Below, piece after piece: positions 25,831-34,360 of a DNA stretch of 64,000 nucleotides. The number at the start of each line of letters is the position of its first letter. The first letter of the stretch is position 1. This DNA comes from Hydrogenophaga sp. GTDB lineage: Bacteria > Pseudomonadota > Gammaproteobacteria > Burkholderiales > Burkholderiaceae_C. The translations under genes were made by a program, and so were the position numbers. The stretch is from NCBI RefSeq assembly GCF_025699295.1, contig NZ_JAILWB010000007.1, positions 124,001 through 188,000 of the forward strand, in the 5' to 3' direction. The notes beneath the pieces are model-generated. The model made no database searches. It was given only the letters and a program-made list of their open reading frames with translations, and was not told the origin of the DNA.

Positions 25831-27189
25831 TCAGCCGGGTACACCCCAGGCCCGCATCTTTCCGGGGTTCAGCAGCCCGGCCGGGTCCATGCGCTGCTTC
25901 ATGTCGATGACGTTCTGCGGCAGGTCGCCGCCGACCTTGCCTTCTTCGATGATGAAGGTGTGGGGGTTGTTCACGCGGATGCCGTTGTCGCGGAAGATCT
26001 GAATGATCTGATTCAGCCGTTCCTCGGTCGTGAAGCGCACCAGCGGCAGCGAGGTGCAGGTGGTGAAGCCGTCCATGCTGCGCAGGAACTCCACATGCAT
26101 CAGCACTTCATCGCCGAACAGCGCGCGGATCTGGCGCACCTGATCCAGGTGCTTGCCCGGCGTGAACGTGGTCTGCAGGTAGGTCAGGCCCTTGTCCACC
26201 TTGAGCGCGTTCAGCGTGGTGTGGTTCCAGCAATATTCGACCAGCGTGTGGTGCTGGGCGCGCGCCTCGTCCGCCGTGCGCCGGTAGGTGACGCTGCCGC
26301 CGTGGGCGGTTGCCACTTGAAGCGCGGCGGCTTCGGAGAACTCGGCCACCAGCACCAGCGCGGCATGGCAGCCCTTGGGCAGGTGTTCGGCCAGCGAGGT
26401 CATGTAGCCGGGGATCGGGTCGTCCAGCACGGCGATGTTCTTCTTCACGATGCCCGGCGCGAGAGCCAGCGCGTTGCCGAAGTCGAGCGCGCGATCGGCG
26501 TCGTCAAAGGTGACGATCATTTCCAGCCAGGGGTGCGCCGGCGCCAGCGCCATCTCCACTTCGAGCACCAGGCCATTGGTGCCCCAGAGGTGGTGCATCA
26601 GCAAGGCCTCGGGGCCACGCAGTTCCACCACCTGCGGCTCGGCCTCCAGACTCATCGCACGGATACCGACAATGTTGCCGGCGGCACCGATCGGGCCGTA
26701 GTTGATCGAGCCTGCACCACCGAAGCCGCCGCTGAACAGGCCGCCCAGCGAGGCGCTGCGGAAGGTGGAGGGAATGCAGCGCAGTTCCCAACCCATCGGA
26801 CGGGAGGCGTTGTCGAACTCGGCGAGGCGGATGCCGGCCTGCGCGCGGCCCACGCCGGGGCGTGACCACAGGAAGGCGTTGTAGCCGCTCATGTCCAGGA
26901 TCACGCCGCCGTGCAGCGGCGTGGACTGGCCGTAGTTGCCGGTGCCGCTGCCACGCAAGGTGAGCGGGATGCGACGGCGTGCACAGGCAGCGGCCACGCG
27001 GCGAATCTCGTCTTCGGTGCGGGGCTTGACGGCGATGTCGCCGCGCTTGCCGAGCAGCTGGCGTTTGAGCACGGGGCTGAACCACGAGAAGTCCTGCGAC
27101 AGTCGGCCGATCTTGAGGGGGTCGGTGATCCAGTCGAGGTCGGGCAGTTCGTGCTGCAGTTGTTCGATGGAGGTGTTGGGGGCATTCAT
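25831..27189 (-). CDS. FAD-binding oxidoreductase (FAD_binding_4 / glycolate oxidase type)
   Basis: A 452-residue protein starting MNAPNTSIEQ. The FAD-binding PCMH fold occupies about 45-215 (RGSGTGNYGQ, then LGGLFSGGFGG). The C-terminal cap ends with MDPAGLLNPGKM, the usual closing motif of FAD-linked oxidases/dehydrogenases of hydroxyacids. It lies 20 bp after the ABC permease gene and 37 bp before the RidA-like gene. The role is inferred as oxidation of a transported or ring-opened intermediate, with RidA removing the imine. The substrate cannot be read. Confidence 0.85.
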   Translation of the reverse strand: MNAPNTSIEQLQHELPDLDWITDPLKIGRLSQDFSWFSPVLKRQLLGKRGDIAVKPRTEDEIRRVAAACARRRIPLTLRGSGTGNYGQSTPLHGGVILDMSGYNAFLWSRPGVGRAQAGIRLAEFDNASRPMGWELRCIPSTFRSASLGGLFSGGFGGAGSINYGPIGAAGNIVGIRAMSLEAEPQVVELRGPEALLMHHLWGTNGLVLEVEMALAPAHPWLEMIVTFDDADRALDFGNALALAPGIVKKNIAVLDDPIPGYMTSLAEHLPKGCHAALVLVAEFSEAAALQVATAHGGSVTYRRTADEARAQHHTLVEYCWNHTTLNALKVDKGLTYLQTTFTPGKHLDQVRQIRALFGDEVLMHVEFLRSMDGFTTCTSLPLVRFTTEERLNQIIQIFRDNGIRVNNPHTFIIEEGKVGGDLPQNVIDMKQRMDPAGLLNPGKMRAWGVPG

Positions 27190-27209
27190 GGCGTGTATTT
27201 CAAGGCGGT

Positions 27210-28013
27210 TCAGTCCTGGCCGATTTCGCTGGCATGCCAGGAGCCCAGCGACACCTTGGTCAGCCAGGCCATGAGCACGAACAGGAAGACGCCGGCGAGC
27301 GAGATCAGCAGCAGCGCGGCGAACATGCGTGGGATGTCCAGCTGGTAGCCCGCCATCAGGATCTGGTAGGCCAGGCCGGTGTTGGTGCCACCGGTGCCGG
27401 CGACGAACTCGGCCACCACGGCACCGATCAGCGCCAGGCCGGAGGAGATGCGCAGGCCGCCGAAGAAGTAGGGCAGTGCGCTCGGGATGCGCAGGCGCCA
27501 CAGGATCTGGCCGCGCGTGGCGCGGTTCATCCTGAAGTAGCTTTGAAGGTCGGGGTCGACGCTGCGCAGGCCCAGCGTGGTGTTGGAGATGATGGGGAAC
27601 AACGCCACCAGCGCGGCACAAACCACCAGCGAAGCCGTGGGCTGCTTGACCCAGATGATGATCAGCGGCGCGATCGCCACGATGGGTGTGACCTGCAGAA
27701 GCACCGCGTACGGGAACAGTGCGGTCTCGATCAGCCGGCTCTGCACGAACAGGAACGAGATCAGCACGCCGATGACCACGGCCACCACGAAGGACAGCAC
27801 GGTGATTTTCATCGTGATGATCAGCGAATCGAACAGCGTGGCCCAGTCCTTGATCAGCGTCTCCATCATCAACCCCGGCGAGGGGATCAGGTAGGGAGGT
27901 AGTTCCAGGCCGACCACCAGACCGTGCCAGATGGAGATCAACACGATGGCGACGAGCGCCGGGTACAGGACGCGCTGCACGCGGGGCTGTTTCAAGAAAG
28001 GTGTCGTGATCAT
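27210..28013 (-). CDS. ABC transporter permease, SsuC/ThiX type
   Basis: A 267-residue membrane protein with about six hydrophobic segments: one near residues 17-36 and others between 60 and 255. The BPD_transp_1 EAA-like motif lies around RATRGQILWRLRIP. Its ATG overlaps the ATPase stop (ATGA at 28013-28010). Members of this family import taurine, nitrate, pyrimidines or thiamine precursors with NMT1-type binding proteins, matching the adjacent gene. Confidence 0.92.
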   Translation of the reverse strand: MITTPFLKQPRVQRVLYPALVAIVLISIWHGLVVGLELPPYLIPSPGLMMETLIKDWATLFDSLIITMKITVLSFVVAVVIGVLISFLFVQSRLIETALFPYAVLLQVTPIVAIAPLIIIWVKQPTASLVVCAALVALFPIISNTTLGLRSVDPDLQSYFRMNRATRGQILWRLRIPSALPYFFGGLRISSGLALIGAVVAEFVAGTGGTNTGLAYQILMAGYQLDIPRMFAALLLISLAGVFLFVLMAWLTKVSLGSWHASEIGQD

Positions 28014-28819
28014 GGGTGAGCGCCCTCGGTCGTGTCGCGGCTGGCGCGAAGCAGGCTGTCCTGCAACCGTTTGGCGTAGTGGCTGAATTCGGTGGAGACC
28101 ATGAAGTCGGGCGTGCGCGGGTACGGTTGGTCGATGTGAACTTCTTCCACGATGCGGCCCGGGCGCGCGGCCATCATCACCACACGGCTGGACAGGAACA
28201 CCGCCTCGTGGATCGAGTGCGTGACGAAGACAACCGTGAGGTTCTTCTTCTGCCAGAGTTCGAGCAGGTCGGCGTCGAGCTTGTGGCGCGTGATTTCATC
28301 GAGCGCGCCGAAGGGCTCGTCCATCAACAGCAGCGTGGGTTCCACCACCAGGCCGCGCGCGATCGACACCCGCATCTGCATGCCGCCGGAGAGCGCACGT
28401 GGCAAGGCCTTGGCGAACCTGGACAGGCCCACCAGCGCGAGCGCATCGGCCACGCGGGCATCGGCCTCGGCGCGCGCCACACCGGCCAGGTCCAGTGGCA
28501 GGCGCACGTTGGTCTGCACAGAAGCCCAGGGCATCAGCGTGGGCGCCTGGAACACGAAGGCCAGGCGGTGGCCCGACCGCTCCAGCTGGTTCACGCCCTG
28601 GCCCCAGAGCTTGAGGCTGCCGCTGGTGGGTTCGAGCAGACCCGCCACCATCTTGAGCAGCGTGCTCTTGCCGCAGCCCGATGGGCCGAGCAGCGTGACG
28701 AATTCGCCCTCGCGCACGGTCATGTCCACCGGCTGCAGGGCCACGGTGCCGTTGGGATAGGTCTTCTGGACGCCCTGGACGTGAATGGCCGGGCCGGTGG
28801 ACGGTGGGTCGGTCTTCAT
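28010..28819 (-). CDS. ABC transporter ATP-binding protein, SsuB/TauB type
   Basis: A 269-residue protein. Walker A GPSGCGKST near residue 45, ABC signature LSGGMQMR, Walker B LLLMDEPFGALDE and the switch His in VTHSIHEAVFL are all intact. It is coupled to the permease by overlap and starts 2 bp after the binding-protein gene. It energises uptake of the ligand bound by the NMT1-type protein. Confidence 0.95.
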   Translation of the reverse strand: MKTDPPSTGPAIHVQGVQKTYPNGTVALQPVDMTVREGEFVTLLGPSGCGKSTLLKMVAGLLEPTSGSLKLWGQGVNQLERSGHRLAFVFQAPTLMPWASVQTNVRLPLDLAGVARAEADARVADALALVGLSRFAKALPRALSGGMQMRVSIARGLVVEPTLLLMDEPFGALDEITRHKLDADLLELWQKKNLTVVFVTHSIHEAVFLSSRVVMMAARPGRIVEEVHIDQPYPRTPDFMVSTEFSHYAKRLQDSLLRASRDTTEGAHP

Positions 28820-28821
28820 GT

Positions 28822-29817
28822 TCAGGGCAGGACGTTGGCGGTGCGAGCGATGTCGAAGCGGTAGGCCTGGTCGATGTTGACCTTGGCCGGATCGATCATC
28901 TGGTTCTCGACCAGGAACGCGTGCGTCTTCTGCAGGCGTTCACGCGTCATGATGCCGATGCCCTTCTGGGCCGCATCGCCGCTGGTGATGATGCCCATCT
29001 CCTTGATCTTGCTGATACCGTAGTTCAGCTGGTCGTCGGTCATGTTGGGGTTGTCCTTCTTGATCAGCGCGTTGGCGGGCGCCGGGTCGGCCAGGTAGCT
29101 CTTGTAGCCCTCGGCAGTGGCTTTCACGAAGGCAGCCACGGTGTTCTCGCGCTCCTTCACGGTTTTCTCCATGCAGGACACCAGGTTGGCGTAGGGCGGG
29201 TAGCCCTGGTCGGCCAGCAGGAAGGTGTTGGCCTTCACGCCGGCCTTCTGGATCGCGAACGGTTCGGACGAGAGAAAGCCCATCTGCACGACGTTCTTGT
29301 CGGCGACGAAGGGCTGGATGTTGTAGGTGTAGGGTCGCGCCTGCGCGTCGGTGTAGCCGTACTTGCCCTTGAGCCAGGACCACATGCCGCGCATCGCGGT
29401 GGGAGCGATCAGGATGGTCTTACCCTTCATGTCTTCGAAAGACTCCACGTCTTCGTGGGCGATCAGCACCTGCGGGTCCTTCTGGAAGATGGCGGCCACG
29501 TTGACGATCGGCAAACCGTTGCCGCGCGCCACCATCATCTGCGTGTCGGTCGCGCCCATGATGCAGTCTGCCTGGCCGGCGGCCATGATCTGGATGATGT
29601 TGATCTGCGGGCCCCCCATCTTGATGGTCACGTCCAGGCCGTGTTTCTTGTAGATGCCGTTGGCCAGGGCCTGGTAGTAACCGCCGTGCTCGGCCTGCGC
29701 GTACCAGTTGGTCATGAAGGTGAACTTTTCCTGCGCCTGGACCACGGTCAGGCTCAGGACGCCGAAGGCGGTAGCGCCGAGGGCGCGGCACAGGCGGGGC
29801 AGTTTCATGTAGGACAT
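28822..29817 (-). CDS. ABC transporter substrate-binding protein, NMT1/THI5-like
   Basis: A 331-residue protein with a signal peptide (basic start, hydrophobic ALGATAFGVLSL, cleavage near VQA-QE). The mature part (FTFMTNWYAQAEHGGYYQA) is typical of NMT1/THI5-like binding proteins that recognise pyrimidine-type or other N-heterocycle ligands. It is the first gene of the ABC set, 68 bp after the creatininase-family gene. The ligand is not assignable, but the cyclic-amide hydrolases next to it suggest an N-heterocycle. Confidence 0.9.
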   Translation of the reverse strand: MSYMKLPRLCRALGATAFGVLSLTVVQAQEKFTFMTNWYAQAEHGGYYQALANGIYKKHGLDVTIKMGGPQINIIQIMAAGQADCIMGATDTQMMVARGNGLPIVNVAAIFQKDPQVLIAHEDVESFEDMKGKTILIAPTAMRGMWSWLKGKYGYTDAQARPYTYNIQPFVADKNVVQMGFLSSEPFAIQKAGVKANTFLLADQGYPPYANLVSCMEKTVKERENTVAAFVKATAEGYKSYLADPAPANALIKKDNPNMTDDQLNYGISKIKEMGIITSGDAAQKGIGIMTRERLQKTHAFLVENQMIDPAKVNIDQAYRFDIARTANVLP

Positions 29818-29885
29818 GGCAGGTCTTTCTGTCGAAGGGTTGGGGTGGGTCGGAAGGGGCGCGGTGGGGAGAAAGGTGTCGCGGG

Positions 29886-30743
29886 TCAGACCAGCGTTTG
29901 CTGGATGTGACCGGTGTGGTGGCCACGCCCCCAGGTCGCTTCCTCGCGGACGACCCAGCGCATGGTGAAGAGTTCGGTGATGGCGTTGACCCAGCTGTTG
30001 GCCAGGCTGTCGAGGATGGCTTCGCCCTGTTCGCGGGTGGCGGTGGTGGGGTCGCCGATGACGCCACTGGCGCCAAAGTCGCGCGCGACCCAGGCGCAGG
30101 CCGGGCGGCCGTCGGCCGAGAGCGTCTTGCTCGGGAACGGTGGAGGGAAGTACGCGGCGGCGCGTTCCATGTGCACCGTCTCGGGCGCCAGTGCCAGCAT
30201 CAGCGCGGTCTCCGAATGGCCGGCGTGCATGGAGAGCTTGCGCTCCTGCTCGCTGATGAACTGGCCCGAGACGTTGGGCACGCGCGAGACGCCGTAGGGC
30301 ACGACCACGTAGTCACCATGGCGCAGGCGCAGTTCGCGCGCCGCCATCTCCAGCACCTGCGGCTGGCCGCCGTGGCCGTTGGCGAAAACCAGTTTGCGAA
30401 AGCCCGAGCGGTAGACCGACTCGCCGAGTTCGATCATGGTCGAGAGCAGTGTGGTGCCGCTGAGAGTCATGGTGCCGGCGAAGTGCAGGTGCTCTTCGGA
30501 CTTGCCGTAGGTGATGGGTGGCAGGCCGAAGGCGCGAATCTCGGCCGGCAGGCGCTCGAAGGCCTTGCCGATCACACCGGCCGCAATCACCGTATCGACC
30601 GAACAGGGCAGGTGCGGACCGTGCTGTTCGGTGGCGCCCACCGGCAGCACGATGACGGTGTTCTCGCGGTCGGGCAGCGCGGTGATTTCCGTCCAGGCCA
30701 GGTAAGGCAGGAAGCGGTGCGGGGGAAAGTAGCCGTGCATCAT
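29886..30743 (-). CDS. Creatininase-family amidohydrolase
   Basis: A 285-residue protein starting MMHGYFPP. Metal-binding and active-site motifs are visible: GATEQHGPHLP with E39 and H41, D50, FANGHGGQ with H124, and the HAGHSE segment with H176 and E178. The family includes creatinine amidohydrolase, MftE-type peptidases and formamide or ureide hydrolases acting on cyclic or small amides. Neighbours (amidohydrolase upstream, ABC importer downstream) point to ring opening of an imported cyclic amide. Exact specificity is unknown. Confidence 0.9.
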   Translation of the reverse strand: MMHGYFPPHRFLPYLAWTEITALPDRENTVIVLPVGATEQHGPHLPCSVDTVIAAGVIGKAFERLPAEIRAFGLPPITYGKSEEHLHFAGTMTLSGTTLLSTMIELGESVYRSGFRKLVFANGHGGQPQVLEMAARELRLRHGDYVVVPYGVSRVPNVSGQFISEQERKLSMHAGHSETALMLALAPETVHMERAAAYFPPPFPSKTLSADGRPACAWVARDFGASGVIGDPTTATREQGEAILDSLANSWVNAITELFTMRWVVREEATWGRGHHTGHIQQTLV

Positions 30744-30763
30744 GGGGTGGGTCCTTGTGGGGA

Positions 30764-32023
30764 TCAGGGAGTGAGGGTGCGGCCGTGGCGCAGCACCACA
30801 CGTGGCGCGCTTCGCGAAGGCCAGGAATGGACGTCCGAGGCGGTGAAGATCACAAGGTCGGCGTTCGCGCCGTCGAGCGAGGCGCGCGCGAGGGGCTGGC
30901 GCTGCAGCCAGTCGCTGCGGCACAACGCGTCGGACCAGGTATCGAAGGGCGCATCGAGCTGGCCGGCGAGCGCGGCGGCCTGCATGGCTTCGAGCGGGTC
31001 CAGGCTGCCGGCGCGGCAGAACGGGTCTTGCACGTTGTCACTGGCGAACAGCAGCGGGATGCCGCGCTCTCGCGCTTCCTTCACCAGCGTGAGCCCGCGC
31101 AGGCGCGGCGTGCGGTCAGTGGCAGCGTCCTGCAGCAGCAGGTTGGTAATGGGCAGGGACACCAGCGTGATCGGTGCGCGTGCGACGGCGTCCAGCGTGG
31201 CCAGCGCCTGCGCCTCGGATTGGGCCGCGAGCGCACAGTTGTGGCCGCAGACCACGCGACCGGTGAAGCCGATGTCTCGCAGCAGCCCGGCGATGAAGGC
31301 CAGCCCTTGGGCGGCGGGGTTGAGTTCTTCGTCGACGTGCAGGTCGAGGTCGAGGTCGATCGCTTGTGCGGCGAGCACGAGGCGGCGCAAGGCGGCGGGG
31401 GCCCAGTTGCTGGAATGCACGAATCCACCGAGCAGTGCGTGCACGCCGGTGTCGGCCACGCGCCGCGCCAGGCGGTGGGCATCGTCGCGGTCCTGGAACA
31501 GCGCGAGCTTGATCATCGCCACCTGTTCGAGGCGTATGCGCCCGCGCCACTCGGCGGCGAGTTCGGCGATCACGTTCCAGGCCATGGGCGGCGTCTGCGG
31601 GTCCCACCAGTCGATGTGGGTGCGCAGGTGCGTGGTGCCGGCTTCCCATGCCCATTGCAGGCCACGCTCGGCGCGCTCGCGCAGGTCGGCGTGCGTCCAG
31701 TGCGTGCGGTCGGCCATCACGGCGTCGATCGCGCCCAGCAGGCCGGGCTTCACCGCACCGATGCGCGGCAGGATGAAGGCCTTGTCCAGGTGCGTGTGGG
31801 CATCGACCATGCCGGGCAGCACCAGCGCGCCTTGCACGTCCCAGCTGTCGCTGTGCACGGGTGCGTCCACGGTCATGGGCGTGGTGCGCGTGACGCGGCC
31901 ATCGGCCAGCTCGATGCGTGCCAGCGCGGGGCCGCCGCTTTGCTGGGGCCAGTCCTGCGGCAACAGCCAGCGCGGCAGGCATGCGTGGGTGATGGCGGCG
32001 GGCGCAGCGGGTGGCCGTGGCAT
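30764..32023 (-). CDS. Cytosine-deaminase-like amidohydrolase
   Basis: A 419-residue metal-dependent hydrolase. It has the CodA-like ligand set: HTHLD with H76/H78, LHVDE with H229 and E232, GHNC with H261, and SDN with D329. Family members deaminate cytosine, isoguanine, creatinine or related amino-heterocycles. The start overlaps nothing: its ATG lies 1 bp after the ferredoxin-reductase stop, so the two are coupled. With HyuA/HyuB upstream, a creatinine-deaminase-type step (to N-methylhydantoin) is one consistent reading; cytosine or another pyrimidine is another. Confidence 0.87.
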   Translation of the reverse strand: MPRPPAAPAAITHACLPRWLLPQDWPQQSGGPALARIELADGRVTRTTPMTVDAPVHSDSWDVQGALVLPGMVDAHTHLDKAFILPRIGAVKPGLLGAIDAVMADRTHWTHADLRERAERGLQWAWEAGTTHLRTHIDWWDPQTPPMAWNVIAELAAEWRGRIRLEQVAMIKLALFQDRDDAHRLARRVADTGVHALLGGFVHSSNWAPAALRRLVLAAQAIDLDLDLHVDEELNPAAQGLAFIAGLLRDIGFTGRVVCGHNCALAAQSEAQALATLDAVARAPITLVSLPITNLLLQDAATDRTPRLRGLTLVKEARERGIPLLFASDNVQDPFCRAGSLDPLEAMQAAALAGQLDAPFDTWSDALCRSDWLQRQPLARASLDGANADLVIFTASDVHSWPSRSAPRVVLRHGRTLTP

Positions 32024-32024
32024 G

Positions 32025-32972
32025 TCAGAGGTCCAGCGTCAATGTGGGGGAGTGGCTGCGCGCGCAGCAGATGGCCACGTGCGTGGCGCGCTCGGCCTCG
32101 GTCATGCACATGTCCTGGTGGTCCGGCGCGCCGTCGAGGTAGGGTGTGAGGCAGGAGCCGCAGATGCCTTGTTCGCACACCGTGTCTACCGAGATGCCCG
32201 CGCCTTGCAGCACCATCGCGATGCTCTTGCCGGGCGCCACCTGCAGGCGCTGCTGGCGGCGCGCGAGCACCACCTCGAAGGCATCCCCATCGGCAGGGGC
32301 TGCCGCGTCGGTGCCCGTCTTCGTCGGAGCGCTGAAGTATTCGAAATGCACGCGCTCGGGGGCCCAGGTCTGGCAGGCAGTGCGTACGTGGGCCATGAAA
32401 CCCTCGGGGCCGCAGAAGTAGACGTGCGAGCCGGCCGGGGCTTGCGCTACCACGGTGGCCGCGTTCGTGGGCGAAGGCACGTTGTCGAAGTGGACCTGCA
32501 CCCGGTCGCGCCAGGGCGCGTGGTCCAGCGCACGGGTCAGCGGCAGGTGCTGCGCGCTGCGAGCGAACGCCGCGAGCGTGAACGAGGCGCCGCGGGCGTG
32601 CAGCGCGTGGGCCATGGACACCAGTGGCGTCAACCCGATGCCGCCGGCGAGCAGCAGGTGGTGGGGCGCATCGGGCGCGAGGCGAAACTGGTTGCGCGGC
32701 ATGCCGATGCGCAGGATCTCGCCTTCGCGCGCCCACATGTGCAGGGCGCGCGAACCCCCGCGGCCGTTGTCCTCGCGCTTGACCGCGATCTCGTACGACT
32801 CGGTGGTGCGCGCAGGGTCGCCGCAGAGAGAGTAGCTGCGCACCAGCCCGCCGGGCAGGTAGACGTCGACGTGCGCACCGGCCTCGCAAGCGGGCAGTGG
32901 CTGGCCATCGACGCGCTGCAGCACATAGCTGCTCACCTCGTCGGTGTGGCGCACGACGCGCGTGACGCGCAT
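32025..32972 (-). CDS. Ferredoxin reductase-type component (vanillate/phthalate oxygenase reductase)
   Basis: The preferred start is the ATG at 32972, giving 315 residues, the normal length for this family. The open frame continues to 33167, but that extension runs through a TetR operator. Modules: flavin-binding RSYSLCGD, NAD-binding AGGIGLTPLVSM, and a C-terminal plant-type [2Fe-2S] site CEQGICGSC with a distal CC near the end. Such proteins pass NAD(P)H electrons to a Rieske mono-oxygenase or demethylase. No oxygenase partner is encoded in the window, so the partner is elsewhere. It heads the operon directly below the operator. Confidence 0.86.
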   Translation of the reverse strand: MRVTRVVRHTDEVSSYVLQRVDGQPLPACEAGAHVDVYLPGGLVRSYSLCGDPARTTESYEIAVKREDNGRGGSRALHMWAREGEILRIGMPRNQFRLAPDAPHHLLLAGGIGLTPLVSMAHALHARGASFTLAAFARSAQHLPLTRALDHAPWRDRVQVHFDNVPSPTNAATVVAQAPAGSHVYFCGPEGFMAHVRTACQTWAPERVHFEYFSAPTKTGTDAAAPADGDAFEVVLARRQQRLQVAPGKSIAMVLQGAGISVDTVCEQGICGSCLTPYLDGAPDHQDMCMTEAERATHVAICCARSHSPTLTLDL

Positions 32973-33069
32973 GGTCAGCTCATCGCGTGCGCCCACTGGG
33001 GCTGAAGGGGTGGACACGGGCGGCGTTGGGTCCGCCGGAAGGATTGCGCTCAATGTCTGACCGTTTAAT

Positions 33070-33085
33070 TTGACTATTTGGTCAG
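33070..33085. promoter_or_regulatory. RutR-type TetR operator
   Basis: TTGACTATTTGGTCAG is close to the RutR consensus TTGACCA-N2-TGGTCAA, and it lies in the AT-rich gap between the TetR gene and the ferredoxin-reductase gene. A second TGACC word at 33058-33062 widens the site. It probably controls the downstream minus-strand operon. Confidence 0.6.
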
Positions 33086-33174
33086 TATAAGGAAAAAGGC
33101 GCGCGCGAAAACCGTAGATACCCTCGGATTCATGGGTGGAAAGTGGCGCCCGTGTCGATGGCGCCACGAGGCGC

Positions 33175-33858
33175 TCAGTCGCGCATCAGCCCGCAGCCGC
33201 GCAGCACGAACGGGATCAGGTCGTTCGCCACGGCCTCGCGGTTCAGCGGCGCGGGATCGCGCTCCGTGCCGCAGAGCTCGCGCACCTGCAGGGCGAAGTC
33301 GGCGTGGTGCTGCGTCATGGCCCAGATATGCATGAGCAACAAGTGCGCGTTCATCGGTCGCATCAGTCCGCGTGCGATCCAGCTGTTGATCATGGCCACT
33401 TCCTTCTGGATCCAGACGCGGGCATTGGGCCAGTAGCGGCCGAGGTTGTGGCCGCCGTCCAGGATCTCGCGCGTGAAGATGCGCGAGACAGTGGGCTGGT
33501 CGAAGGCATGGTCCAGCTTCTGGCGAATGTAGTGCGCCAGTATGTCGGCGGGCTCGGTCAGGCCCGGCGGTGCGAACTCGATCTTCCAGGCCATCATTAC
33601 CGAGTCGAGCAGTTCGATGTAGAGCTCTTCCTTGCCCGTGATGTAGTAGTGCAGTTGCGGTTTGGTGAGGCCGGCGCGTTCGGCGATGGCCTGGGTGGAA
33701 GTGCCCTTCAGGCCGTGCAGGCTGAACTCTTCGATGGCGGCTTCGCGGATTGCGGACAGGATGCGCTGGCGGCTTTCCCGCACCGCGCGCGCGGGCCGTG
33801 CAGGCGTGCCGGTCGCGGCGGGCGGCCTGGGCCGCGCCGGGGATTTTGCTGCTGTCAT
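33175..33858 (-). CDS. TetR-family regulator, RutR-like
   Basis: A 227-residue protein from the ATG at 33858 (MTAAKSPARP), with a Pro/Ala-rich N-terminal tail. The HTH spans about 35-80 (EEFSLHGLKGTSTQAIAERAGLTKPQLHYY). The C-terminal ligand domain (KIEFAPPGLTEPADILAHYI, then HADFALQVRE) resembles RutR, the uracil/thymine-responsive regulator of pyrimidine catabolism. It sits upstream of a RutR-type operator. Regulation of the amidohydrolase-ABC operon by a pyrimidine-like ligand is inferred. Confidence 0.85.
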   Translation of the reverse strand: MTAAKSPARPRPPAATGTPARPARAVRESRQRILSAIREAAIEEFSLHGLKGTSTQAIAERAGLTKPQLHYYITGKEELYIELLDSVMMAWKIEFAPPGLTEPADILAHYIRQKLDHAFDQPTVSRIFTREILDGGHNLGRYWPNARVWIQKEVAMINSWIARGLMRPMNAHLLLMHIWAMTQHHADFALQVRELCGTERDPAPLNREAVANDLIPFVLRGCGLMRD

Positions 33859-33957
33859 GGTCCGGAATGGCGCCGGCCGGGGCTGGCCGCAACGCGCCGA
33901 AAAGTGGGATTTCATGATAGCAGCCGCGCCATTCTGGTGCGCCGCGCGCAAGCGTCT

Positions 33958-34356
33958 TCAAGCGGGCCGGCGCAGCGCGACTGCCTCGATCTCCACCAGC
34001 ACGGGAGCGATCAGACCAGAGATCACGGTAGAGCGCGCGGGTGCCGTGGCGGCCGGGAAGCGCTCGGCGTATGCATCGTTGAAGCCCGGGTAATCCTTCC
34101 CATCCACCAGCCAGACGGTGGTCTTGACCACGTCGGCCAGCGTACAGCCCGCACGCTGCAGGATGGCCTCGATCAGATCCAGTGTGTAGTGGGTCTGGCT
34201 CGCGATGTCGGCGCCCGCGGGATGGCCATTGCGCATGGGCACCTGGCCCGCGACGAAGACCAGCTGGTCACCCGCCACCACCGCGGGCGAGATGGGCTGG
34301 ACTTTGCCAGCCCGTTCCACAGGCGGTCCGATGTGTCGGATGCCAGGGTTGTTCAT
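33958..34356 (-). CDS. RidA/YjgF-family protein
   Basis: A 132-residue protein starting MNNPGIRH. It has a complete Rid fold: LVFVAGQVP, DVVKTTVWLVD, FPAATAPARSTVISGL with the conserved Arg, and VEIEAVA. This copy looks closer to active imine/enamine deaminases than the one at 25338. The start is 5 bp after the Bug-protein stop. It probably detoxifies reactive imines released by the DadA-like oxidase. Confidence 0.9.
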   Translation of the reverse strand: MNNPGIRHIGPPVERAGKVQPISPAVVAGDQLVFVAGQVPMRNGHPAGADIASQTHYTLDLIEAILQRAGCTLADVVKTTVWLVDGKDYPGFNDAYAERFPAATAPARSTVISGLIAPVLVEIEAVALRRPA

Positions 34357-34360
34357 GGTC

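Noticed and set aside
25831-32972. A complete Rieske oxygenase system around the ferredoxin reductase
   Set aside because: No Rieske alpha or beta subunit with CxH/CxxH motif is encoded anywhere in the window.
29898-33005. A 1035-codon open frame on the plus strand across the amidohydrolase-creatininase genes
   Set aside because: Antisense artefact of high GC3 in genes with clear catalytic motifs; no motif of its own.
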